From contig CAYLYZ010000005.1 of the NCBI GenBank assembly GCA_964387885.1, positions 1 through 64,000 of the forward strand: a stretch of DNA of 64,000 nucleotides, read 5' to 3'. The translations under genes and the position numbers were made by a program. The notes below the pieces were generated by a model. That model saw nothing but the letters and a program-made list of their open reading frames with translations, had not been told where the DNA came from and did not search any database. This document shows positions 18,702-27,559 of this stretch, one piece after another; the stretch's first letter is position 1, and every line of letters starts with the position of its first letter. Source of the DNA: JABGPL01 sp964387885. GTDB taxonomy: Bacteria > Electryoneota > AABM5-125-24 > Hatepunaeales > Hatepunaeaceae.

Positions 18702-21700
18702 TTATTTCAGCAGCATTAATTTTGCGACCTTAATATCGGTGCTGCCGGATAATCTTGCGAAATAAACTCCCGAGGAAATCGTCGATGCGTTCCATGTCGC
18801 AGAATGATAACCAGCAGTGAGATCACTGTTAATTAGCGTCGCGACTTCGCGACCGGACACGTCATAAATCGAAAGCCTTACATGTTCATGGCTTGGAAGT
18901 GCAAAGTTTAATCTGGTTGTTGCATTAAAGGGATTCGGGTATATACCGGTTAGTCCGAATTCGGTTGGGATCTCACTCATTGAGAGTTTACCGGTTTCTA
19001 ATCCGTCTGTCTTAAATACAATTTCACCTGACTCGTTGAGCTGTGCTGACAGCTCGGAATGTCCTGTCCAGACTCGAAGCTCAGCACCCTCTCCATCAAC
19101 TAAGCCCTCAATTTCATCAGTTGCGGGGTTATCACCCCATACCGCAAGACCACACCTGCCTTCAGAATCAAATCTGCCACTTCCTACAACTCTTCCGGAT
19201 TCTGTTATCGCAGCCAGCTCCCAACCAGCATTATCTGGTGAGCCCTGTGCAAAAACACTCATATTAATTCCAGTTGGTGTCAGAATTGTATAATGGTTTG
19301 GATCAACAGGGACATCCGCGGTTACAAACGCAACCCGTTCACCTTCACCATCCTGATAGATGAGCTCAACATCTTCTGAAACGTTAAATTGATAAGCTGA
19401 CAGCTCAGCCATCTCACCCATATTGCTGAAACCGAATTCAGGTAGATAGAAGCGTCCCAACACATCCTTTGCTAATAGCAATTGGTCAGCAATTCCTGCT
19501 AAGGCAACAGTAGCATCAATTGGATCTCGTGGGAAATATGCTTTCATGTTCCAGCCTTCCGATAGTGCAATCGGAGTGTCAAACGGGATTTCCATCCCCG
19601 TGATCTCAAGTGAAGTGTCTTCGGTAACTCCAATCAGGAAACCTTCACCAACAGCCCATTCCGGGATATTATTGAAGTTGTGCGCCGGCAGATAAAATCG
19701 TCCCTGACCGTCTTTGAATATGATTATCTGATCCTGTTCAACCAGTGGTGCAAGTATCGTGGGAATATCCCTTTCTTCAGGGTTGACATTAAGCGAAATC
19801 ATGTTCCACCCTTCAACCATTTCAATGAGCCGATCATCAATACGTGGTCCTGCCGGCAATACTTCCAGTGAAATTTCTATCAGAGTTTCACCACCCTCAG
19901 CATTATGAGTGTAGACAAGATCTCCGACAAACTCCACTTCCGGCAATCCCGTGGAATTCAAGGTCAACAGAAAATCTTCGGATTCATCCGGTTCAAGTGA
20001 TCCGGTAACCGGCTCAACCTGCATCCAATCCCGACGGACATCAAGTTGCCATATATCAATGCGATCATTAGGTCCGGTGTTAGAAATCGTTATAAACACC
20101 CAACTGTAAACATCAAATTGGTTGGTAATAAAACTTGCAGCAGGCGTACCACCGGCTTCCGGTTCAAGTATCTCAACAAACGCGGTATCACCGTTATCAG
20201 GATTCATCTTATGGACTATCTGGTCAGCAATCTGAGAATTCTTGTGGTAAATATATAATCCAAACCCGTCAGGATCTTCAGGCCAATAAGATAAGCCATA
20301 AACCCTAAGACTTTGCCTGTCCAATTCTCCGACTTCATTACCTTCCCGATCGAGACCTATAATGTCAGAGGTTGTACTCGACACCCACATTATTTCACGG
20401 TCAGGATCCCACGCGAAATTGTTATTTGGGTTAAATGGTCCGTCAGCCTCAAGCATTAACTCACCATCGGGAGTGAATGCATAAACATTACCAGTTCCGG
20501 AACCCCAGATCCATTCACCGTCGAATCCAAGATCCTTGTGTCCATAGCCTCCGCCTGGACCGAACTGGTCATATTGTTCGATCAATTCACCCTCTCGGTT
20601 AACGACGTAAATCTGAGGATCACGATTATTTGAACCGGCAACATAGAACCTGTCTTCAATGAAAACAACACCCTGAAGTCGACTGTCACCTATTTCTTGC
20701 CCTACCGGATAGCCACGTCTATATTCCCATGGATCAGCATTTGCATCTCCGCGCAACTCTCGTGCTACACTCCAGGTGAGCATACCATTTCCGGTGTTTG
20801 TAACAGTGAATTCATGCTCTGAAGCCTGTGCTTCCGGAAGTCTGTTTGCAATACGCTCTGTCGAAGGTGTAAATTCAGGATGCAATAAAGAGAAATCTAT
20901 GGTTTCTTCTTCATCTTCGGGAATTTCGAAATCAAATTTTGTTGAATCATTGTATCCCAGTTTGCGTGCTGAAATGTCAAATGGAACTTCAGCAAGTGCA
21001 CCATTAATCGTGTATTCACCATTTTCATCCGTTACAGCAGTAAAGCCATGTTCAGTAGCGACAACAACACCCTCAACGGGTTCTCCCGTTTCGAAGTCAG
21101 TAACCGTACCGACGACTATACAGGCCTTGTATCGCGGTGATGTTGAATAGAAAATCGCTCGGCGAGCTGCTAAGGGTGCAGATGTTACCGGATATTGATT
21201 GTTATAAGAATAGCTCAATCCCGTTGTTCCATCCGGGCTTGATATTCCTACAGAAGCATATGGTACGTTTTTCTCCCATGCGCTTCCCTCTTGAGGACCT
21301 CTCGCCTGGGATATGGACTTATACTGTATCAGAATATTCTGATCACCGGTTTCGGTAATCCAAACATCATGGTCATAAAGGATAACCTGGAAGGTTAAAT
21401 CGTTGTTTCCTCCTTCACGGTGTCTTAATCTGTACCATTCGATGATGAAACGAGCATCATCTTCATCGTAATAATAATAGATCTCACCATTATTCCCGAG
21501 TTGCAGCCAATCCCAGAATGGAGCAATAGTTCCTGCTCCGGCACCGATACCCTGATCAAGCGGCCAATTCTGGAAATTAGTTATTTCTCCCTGATCTCCC
21601 ATGCAGATATAACCGTTCGTACAAACCGTAACCTGATCAAAAATCTCACCATAGTACTGGTTTTCGAACGGCAGATCCAAAACAACTGATTCCCCGACAT

Positions 21701-24653
21701 TATGCTCTGAACGTCCTGTGAAATCATCAATTAGTGTACCATCAAAATCACGGTCATCATCCTCTCTGCTAATCTCAACCCATTCATATTCAGGTGCAAT
21801 CTCCCAATCATCGTCAGTGTTATCAAAGCAAATATACCCGTAATCATCGGGACCCTGTGGACTGTTTTCCCCTGTTTCACCAACCTGCAGATCGAAATAG
21901 GCTGTATCAACAAAGCCTTCCTCATTCGTTAGAACAAGCATCATCGGATTTGTCATACCGGGGACAACGACACTGTTACCACTGATTGTGAAGCGCTGAT
22001 TTCCCTCCAGTCTTTCGTGTCTATTCGACCTGATTGCCGGGAAAGCAGCAGTTGCTTCAACAACTCCAACTCCCATATCAAGTGAGAATAACTCACCCTC
22101 GACCGGAGAACTATTCAGACCTCCGATATTCTCAAGATCGATATCTAACTCGTCCATCTCCGTAGGGACAACATTACCACCTGGGATGGCGCGAACCTTG
22201 AAATTCGGGGCTACAGGCAGTAATTCAATTGCTGACTGCCACGTCGTTTCACCAGATGTAAATTCAACCATCAATTTTGGTCTTGTCGAAGGACGGGCTT
22301 CACCATCAGGACAAGATTGATGAAGAGTAAATGCGACTTCTTCTTCACCATCAGCAGTTTCTCCGTTGGCAATATCCCCAAAAGAAATTTCATTTTCTTC
22401 AACTTCTATCCAGGGTGAATTACTTGTTACTACTGCTGTAACAGCTTCGGCGTCGTCACGGTTTCCAAGGTTGCCTGCTGTTAGGGCAATTGTAAAGGAT
22501 TCACCAGGACTCAAATCCGGATCTTCATCACCTTCAACCTCGGTAAAATCGTATCCTGCAATATCTACCGCTATTCGAGGTGTTTCAATTTCAATCTCAC
22601 CAAAATTCGGGAGGATATCCCGTCCGGTAGTTGTTACAAACATCGTCCCGCGATCAAATTCATTTCCATCTTCAAACACAAATCTCGCATAACCGTCAGC
22701 TCCTGTGAACATTGTCATCTGGAATACTTCGTGATTAGCATATTGTGCTCCACCATCAGGCAGATCTCCGGGAACATATAGCGTTACCCTGGCACCCTCG
22801 AATGGTGCATCTTCATCGTCAGGTTCGTGAACGTAAACTTCAACCAATCTTGATTCAGTGGAAATAGATTCAACATGCTCCATTTCGACCTCGATCGGAA
22901 CACCCCGCCAGGGTTGGATTCCAGGATCACCATAAGCATCAACATCTGTTTTAACAATCAGGTAGGACCGTTGACCTCTAAATTGAACATCCTGAAAATA
23001 CTGTTCGAAATTATTTTTCCCGTAAATATGTCCCCATCCAAAATTCATATCATGCTGCATCACACCATCAACCAATCCAAGCCAGAAAACACTCATCGGT
23101 GCTGTGGGAGGTCCGCCCCATCCACATGTTGCGGCAACCCAGCCTTTGAGGTTATTTCCATCACCTGTTCGAGTCATGTGCCATGTAGCCCACTCTCCAT
23201 GCCCACTGGAATTCAGACGTATTGGGAATACTACATTCCGATCAACACCATTAAAGTTCTGACGCCAATAATAAACTTCAGCACGACTCATTACTACATT
23301 CGTTTGGCCGTTTAGAAGATCACGAACCCATGGACCATATCGGGCAGCCCGTTGGTCCCAATCGTAATCCTCAAAGGTATCGATTTCATCATAACCCAAA
23401 TGTTCAAGTACTTCAGCGCCCCATCGAACATTGGTGTTGATCGTAACATGCCAGGCTGTGTTTGCTCCATTCCCCCAGTGAGTGGAACCTACACCACCGT
23501 GAGTAAACCAGTCCGTATTTTCCATATAGGGTTCAGCCTCATAAGCCAGAGTCCTGCCAACGTTGAGTGCCATGAGCTGATTGCTGCCTGATGCCCACCT
23601 TGCATAACCGACATCCGGATGGTTGTCATTACCGTCAAGAAGAGCGAATTTGTAATCAGCATGTGCCGGATTTCCCCAGAGACTTTCACCGGCTTCAGCA
23701 TGAACCACCCATTGTGAGTTGGGTCCGCAACTCTGATGATTCTGACGATCACCAATAATCAATAAGTTGTCGAATGGATCTTCACCTTCTTCAACATAGC
23801 CGTTATATAGATCTCTGATGTTTCTTCTGACTGAGTTCGCATCCTGCTGACCCAGACTTAGGATATCAACCTTGTAACCGGCTTTCCGTCGCCATTCTAT
23901 AAAAGGTCTCGCAGGAATTACGCAGTTCGGGTGGGATGCGATGCAATAGTGACCCGCCCAGGGTGAAATCTTCTCTGCATCATCTCGCAAAAGAACATCC
24001 GAGTTAGCTGCTATTGCATCTATATATTTAATGAACTCACGGCTCATAGTCCTGCGCTCCGGATGTTCGACAGGATTAACCGGGGCTTCGTCCGTATATA
24101 CAACCTCAGCTTGAATGTTCTCGCGATGCAGATATGTATTTGTTTCCGCATTATACTGCATCGGGTAAGTTGATACCATTACCATTCGAACTCCACGGAC
24201 GATCACAGGAGCAGACATCTCTGCTATTACAGGGGGATAGACGCCGGTTAGTTCTTCGACATCTCCATCGTGAAACTCAGCAAACTTCTCATCGAGGTTT
24301 AGCAAGGGTGGATTTTCCGCTCTTGTTTCGACAGGTGTGCTGCTGTTTACTTCGAGCCTCAGTCCTGCATCAGGAGGAACAATGATGAAACGGCTGACAC
24401 GTGGCAAGACCGGTTTGCCAAACTCATAGGTTAGTCCTTCACCAGTGAGAGATGTTGCTGTAAAGGTCTGGTTCTGATATTCGACGGCTCTTGTAACAAT
24501 TGATCCAAAATCATAGTCGATTAGAACACTGTGATCACCAGTCTGAACTTCCGCAGTCTGAAACCGAACGTCTTCAGATATGCCTGCAGAAAAACTTACA
24601 GGTGTAATAATTAAATAAATAAGAAGGAAAACAAAGATAGCAGTCTTATGCAT
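18702..24653 (-). CDS. C25 (gingipain-family) cysteine peptidase, giant secreted multidomain protein with T9SS tail
   Basis: A 1983-residue exported protein. A signal peptide (residues 1-23) is followed by a gingipain-type propeptide (about 30-230) and a peptidase C25 domain (about 235-600). The likely catalytic dyad is H485 in NSSGHGEW and C510 in AATCGWGG. Next come CARDB/Ig-like domains, a carboxypeptidase-regulatory-like domain (TVTDFETGEPVEGVVVAT, near 1180), a beta-propeller-like stretch, a duplicated WN/GWN module near 1610-1770, and a YPNPFN sorting domain ending KLMLLK. C25 peptidases are surface or secreted proteases; in related bacteria PorU of the T9SS belongs to the same family, but the tail here marks a cargo protein, not PorU. 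The start is ATG 24653. A hairpin terminator follows at 18580. Confidence 0.9.
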   Translation of the reverse strand: MHKTAIFVFLLIYLIITPVSFSAGISEDVRFQTAEVQTGDHSVLIDYDFGSIVTRAVEYQNQTFTATSLTGEGLTYEFGKPVLPRVSRFIIVPPDAGLRLEVNSSTPVETRAENPPLLNLDEKFAEFHDGDVEELTGVYPPVIAEMSAPVIVRGVRMVMVSTYPMQYNAETNTYLHRENIQAEVVYTDEAPVNPVEHPERRTMSREFIKYIDAIAANSDVLLRDDAEKISPWAGHYCIASHPNCVIPARPFIEWRRKAGYKVDILSLGQQDANSVRRNIRDLYNGYVEEGEDPFDNLLIIGDRQNHQSCGPNSQWVVHAEAGESLWGNPAHADYKFALLDGNDNHPDVGYARWASGSNQLMALNVGRTLAYEAEPYMENTDWFTHGGVGSTHWGNGANTAWHVTINTNVRWGAEVLEHLGYDEIDTFEDYDWDQRAARYGPWVRDLLNGQTNVVMSRAEVYYWRQNFNGVDRNVVFPIRLNSSGHGEWATWHMTRTGDGNNLKGWVAATCGWGGPPTAPMSVFWLGLVDGVMQHDMNFGWGHIYGKNNFEQYFQDVQFRGQRSYLIVKTDVDAYGDPGIQPWRGVPIEVEMEHVESISTESRLVEVYVHEPDDEDAPFEGARVTLYVPGDLPDGGAQYANHEVFQMTMFTGADGYARFVFEDGNEFDRGTMFVTTTGRDILPNFGEIEIETPRIAVDIAGYDFTEVEGDEDPDLSPGESFTIALTAGNLGNRDDAEAVTAVVTSNSPWIEVEENEISFGDIANGETADGEEEVAFTLHQSCPDGEARPSTRPKLMVEFTSGETTWQSAIELLPVAPNFKVRAIPGGNVVPTEMDELDIDLENIGGLNSSPVEGELFSLDMGVGVVEATAAFPAIRSNRHERLEGNQRFTISGNSVVVPGMTNPMMLVLTNEEGFVDTAYFDLQVGETGENSPQGPDDYGYICFDNTDDDWEIAPEYEWVEISREDDDRDFDGTLIDDFTGRSEHNVGESVVLDLPFENQYYGEIFDQVTVCTNGYICMGDQGEITNFQNWPLDQGIGAGAGTIAPFWDWLQLGNNGEIYYYYDEDDARFIIEWYRLRHREGGNNDLTFQVILYDHDVWITETGDQNILIQYKSISQARGPQEGSAWEKNVPYASVGISSPDGTTGLSYSYNNQYPVTSAPLAARRAIFYSTSPRYKACIVVGTVTDFETGEPVEGVVVATEHGFTAVTDENGEYTINGALAEVPFDISARKLGYNDSTKFDFEIPEDEEETIDFSLLHPEFTPSTERIANRLPEAQASEHEFTVTNTGNGMLTWSVARELRGDANADPWEYRRGYPVGQEIGDSRLQGVVFIEDRFYVAGSNNRDPQIYVVNREGELIEQYDQFGPGGGYGHKDLGFDGEWIWGSGTGNVYAFTPDGELMLEADGPFNPNNNFAWDPDREIMWVSSTTSDIIGLDREGNEVGELDRQSLRVYGLSYWPEDPDGFGLYIYHKNSQIADQIVHKMNPDNGDTAFVEILEPEAGGTPAASFITNQFDVYSWVFITISNTGPNDRIDIWQLDVRRDWMQVEPVTGSLEPDESEDFLLTLNSTGLPEVEFVGDLVYTHNAEGGETLIEISLEVLPAGPRIDDRLIEMVEGWNMISLNVNPEERDIPTILAPLVEQDQIIIFKDGQGRFYLPAHNFNNIPEWAVGEGFLIGVTEDTSLEITGMEIPFDTPIALSEGWNMKAYFPRDPIDATVALAGIADQLLLAKDVLGRFYLPEFGFSNMGEMAELSAYQFNVSEDVELIYQDGEGERVAFVTADVPVDPNHYTILTPTGINMSVFAQGSPDNAGWELAAITESGRVVGSGRFDSEGRCGLAVWGDNPATDEIEGLVDGEGAELRVWTGHSELSAQLNESGEIVFKTDGLETGKLSMSEIPTEFGLTGIYPNPFNATTRLNFALPSHEHVRLSIYDVSGREVATLINSDLTAGYHSATWNASTISSGVYFARLSGSTDIKVAKLMLLK

Positions 24654-24989
24654 AGTTCCTTTCTCCGGGTTTCCGTTAGTAATGCAATGGGTCTGACAGT
24701 CAATTAAAAAAAGAAAATCTGCCCAGTATCTCCAAATTGAAAATGTTCAAGGTTGTTTTTTACCCAGAACCTACTCTTTAAAATATAACACAAAACGCGA
24801 AAATTCTGGTGATTTACATCACCAGCAAATCGAGCTCATTGGTCGAATTATCTAATGATAACAGGAAAATAAGACTGAAATCGATATTTAGATCATCCGA
24901 CGTTTTAAAGCCGTCAATATTAAATGACGACATTTGTAAAATCTTTCTCCTGACGAACAAACTCCTCTTTACCTGCCTTAAAACTGATC
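24654..24989. other. intergenic region upstream of the C25 gene, no gene seen
   Basis: 336 A/T-rich bases. On the minus strand a TTGACT box (near 24695) lies in the promoter position for the C25 gene, but no good -10 follows. The small ORFs here have no ribosome site or recognisable product. Confidence 0.5.
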
Positions 24990-25451
24990 CTAATCATGTA
25001 CCTCTTCATTGTTGCTGGCAGTCGTATCTTTCACCTCTTCCGATTGAATCAATATGGGAATTTCATCAATATTTTTACCCAGATTCTCAATCTCAAACTT
25101 AGCGCCTTCGATTAAACCGGCATCTGCAATATCAGAATATGTTTCAAGAAATCGATTTAATTCTATGCGCGCTTGTTCATAATCCTTAATATCATTGGCA
25201 TAAGTATAACCAATCATGAACTGAGAATTTGCACCCTGTTTTGTCTTCGGAAAATCACGAGTAATTTGACGATAAATTTCGACCGCTTCCGAATGTTTCT
25301 TGTTTTTTTGTAGTTCTTGAGCCTTGGCAAATAACTCCACTTCTGAATGAGTTATATCTTCTTTCTTTTTTTCTCCGCAACTGCTTATAAATACTAAAGC
25401 TACAATCAACAGAAGTGATACGAAGCCGGACCTTTTGATCCAAACTCTCAT
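24990..25451 (-). CDS. small TPR-type lipoprotein
   Basis: A 153-residue protein with an N-terminal lipoprotein signal (ALVFISSC, lipobox cysteine near residue 25). It has two to three TPR-like helical pairs of the BamD/YbgF style (FAKAQELQKNKKHSEAVEIYRQI, MIGYTYANDIKDYEQARIELNRFL). It is probably anchored in the periplasmic or outer membrane leaflet and acts as a protein-binding scaffold; the partner is unknown. I use ATG 25451; an in-frame TTG four codons earlier is less likely. It is separated from neighbours on both sides and may be transcribed alone. Confidence 0.8.
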   Translation of the reverse strand: MRVWIKRSGFVSLLLIVALVFISSCGEKKKEDITHSEVELFAKAQELQKNKKHSEAVEIYRQITRDFPKTKQGANSQFMIGYTYANDIKDYEQARIELNRFLETYSDIADAGLIEGAKFEIENLGKNIDEIPILIQSEEVKDTTASNNEEVHD

Positions 25452-25525
25452 GCGATACCCCAATTGTTTAACTCCACTTTACCCCCCAAGTTAGCTAAAA
25501 AAATCCTGCATTCACTAACGCCCAA

Positions 25526-25570
25526 TTTAAATTGGAAGTTCCTGAAAAGCAAGCTGTCTTCCAATTTAAA
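25526..25570. repeat. inverted repeat between lipoprotein and FG-GAP genes
   Basis: 13-bp arms TTTAAATTGGAAG (25526-25538) and CTTCCAATTTAAA (25558-25570), with a smaller 14-bp palindrome CCAATTTAAATTGG overlapping the left arm (25522-25535). It lies past the stop of the FG-GAP gene and upstream of the lipoprotein gene. There is no T-tract, so either an attenuating hairpin or an operator is possible. Confidence 0.5.
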
Positions 25571-25655
25571 ATAAAAACTCGATTGGTCATTTTCCAAATA
25601 TTAACAGCTTTCTTAAACTAATTACCGAACTGCTTAAACTTGCGAGTAGAATTTA

Positions 25656-27461
25656 CTAAGGTAAATACAGTAAACGCGTCACAGCAAAATTGCTTCCACC
25701 TGCTATCCTGCAAAAATATAAACCAGAAGTCAATCCAAGTACCTGTGAATCAATTACGGCTTCATATTTTCCAGGCTCTATCTGTTTGCCCTGCAACTGA
25801 GTTATTAATCTGCCGGTCTGATCAATAATTTCAATTTTTCCGTTTTCAAAAGTCGTTGACCGAAATATTATTCTCGCAAAAGAATTAAACGGATTTGGAT
25901 AAACCTGCAATTTTATTTCTGATGGGACTGACGGATTATCAACAATAATAGGTGCTGACATTGGATTATCCGCAGGCCTGAGCCCGCTTCGGTACATATC
26001 CGCTTTGTAGGTCAACCACACATCCTCGGTGACCAGTCCAGGCGTGTCCCAGATGAAAACTCGACGATCAGTAGTGGCTGCAACTAAATCGAGGTCACCA
26101 TCCATATCGATATCCCAGATTGTCGGGGTTGCTGAAATGACACCTCCACCATGATTTCGAAGTGAGATCGGAAAACCATCGAGAACATTTCCGTTTGAAT
26201 CCCATGCTGATATTAGTCCATGATTTCCCTCAACAGGGGATAAAGCTGCAATGATATCAGTAGTTCCATCACCTGACATATCAGCCAGTAATGCAGATCC
26301 AATAACTGAGTTATCTAATCTTATCGGGAAAGACTCCAGAACTTCTCCGTCCATGGTCCAGGCGTATATCCTTCCCTCAGAATCAGGGTTAAAACTTCCA
26401 AAGACGATTTCTGGATTATCATCACCATTAATATCAGCTATAACCGGATTACCTTCTGGATGTCCGGGTACACATTCAACCGGGAATCCATCAAGGATTT
26501 CACCATTCCCATTGAGCACATATACTCCTGCCATATTTTCATCGGCAACAGCTGCCCAAAATATTATTTCCAATCCACCATCACCATCAATATCCGCAAG
26601 AGAAGGTGAACCCCCAATTGTATGGAAATTCCCAAATGGAAAACCTTCAACCACGGATCCATCGCATTCCCATGCCCATATTTGGGCATAGTTTTCTAAA
26701 TACCGGGAATTACCAATGACTATATCCGGATTGCCATCGTTGTTAATATCTCCTGATACAGGAGAAGATCCCGAACCACGGGGATATTCTACTGGCCAGT
26801 TTTCTAATTCGTCACCATTTCTTTTAATTACATGTAAAAGGGCACTGGTGTTTAAGCTGTCAGGATTGGATGAATATGTATTAAGGATAATTTCGAGCTC
26901 TCCATCATCATCGAAATCAGATAGTACCGGTACACCGGAATGAATTTGATTCCCGAAATCAATGGGAAAAGGTTCCGGCTCACTTTCATCCTCGCGAACA
27001 ACATGGAGATATCCGATATCTGTTGAATAGATAATCTCTCTGAAACCGTTACCGCAAAAATCACCGGTTGCCGCAGTAGCATTGTGTCGAGGATTTATCC
27101 ATGACCTGGGGCGATTGCCAATATGAGCTCGGGATGGAAATCCGGGAAAATTTGCTGCATCATGTTGAAATGCATGAAGCCTGTTTTCAGTATTAAGAAC
27201 AGCCAGTTCCCAATCTCCGGTATTATCAAAATCCATTACGGCGATGCTTTGTCCCCATAATGCTGCTGATCCGGCCATCCCTCTTGGCCAGCCAAATTGA
27301 ACGTTAAAATCCTCTGGATTATCTCGGACAGGTCCTTTTGAATTTGACAATAAGCCAAAAGACGTGTTTTCCTCGTACTCTGTTGTATGTTCAGTAGCGA
27401 TAACACTCTGGCATACTAAAAAGGATATTGCTGTTAAGCAAATCAGTAGCGTTTTATTCAT
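25656..27461 (-). CDS. secreted FG-GAP/VCBS repeat protein with T9SS tail
   Basis: A 601-residue exported protein. A signal peptide (LICLTAISFLVCQSVIA) is followed by seven or so FG-GAP/VCBS blades, each with a calcium-loop-like D-x-D-x-D-G pattern (DFDNTGDWELAV, DFDDDGELEIIL, DINNDGNPDIVI, DIDGDGGLEIIF, DINGDDNPEIVF, DMSGDGTTDIIA, DMDGDLDLVAAT). This is an integrin-alpha-like beta-propeller. The tail begins VYPNPFN and ends LLYLP. Adhesion or ligand binding at the surface is usual for this fold; no enzyme domain is seen. It starts at ATG 27461. Confidence 0.88.
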   Translation of the reverse strand: MNKTLLICLTAISFLVCQSVIATEHTTEYEENTSFGLLSNSKGPVRDNPEDFNVQFGWPRGMAGSAALWGQSIAVMDFDNTGDWELAVLNTENRLHAFQHDAANFPGFPSRAHIGNRPRSWINPRHNATAATGDFCGNGFREIIYSTDIGYLHVVREDESEPEPFPIDFGNQIHSGVPVLSDFDDDGELEIILNTYSSNPDSLNTSALLHVIKRNGDELENWPVEYPRGSGSSPVSGDINNDGNPDIVIGNSRYLENYAQIWAWECDGSVVEGFPFGNFHTIGGSPSLADIDGDGGLEIIFWAAVADENMAGVYVLNGNGEILDGFPVECVPGHPEGNPVIADINGDDNPEIVFGSFNPDSEGRIYAWTMDGEVLESFPIRLDNSVIGSALLADMSGDGTTDIIAALSPVEGNHGLISAWDSNGNVLDGFPISLRNHGGGVISATPTIWDIDMDGDLDLVAATTDRRVFIWDTPGLVTEDVWLTYKADMYRSGLRPADNPMSAPIIVDNPSVPSEIKLQVYPNPFNSFARIIFRSTTFENGKIEIIDQTGRLITQLQGKQIEPGKYEAVIDSQVLGLTSGLYFCRIAGGSNFAVTRLLYLP

Positions 27462-27559
27462 GCAGTACCTTAACGTGTCAAACGCCGATGTCTTTGGAAT
27501 AAATCTCCCAAAAAACTCGGCGTTGATGACAAATAGTTTTCGAAATTCCGTAAGTTCTA

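Noticed and set aside
18702..24653. PorU, the T9SS sortase
   Set aside because: It has a C25 domain, but the PNPFN tail and many accessory domains mark it as exported cargo.
24809..25102. 97-codon plus-strand ORF
   Set aside because: It overlaps the lipoprotein gene on the other strand and has no ribosome site or protein-like pattern.
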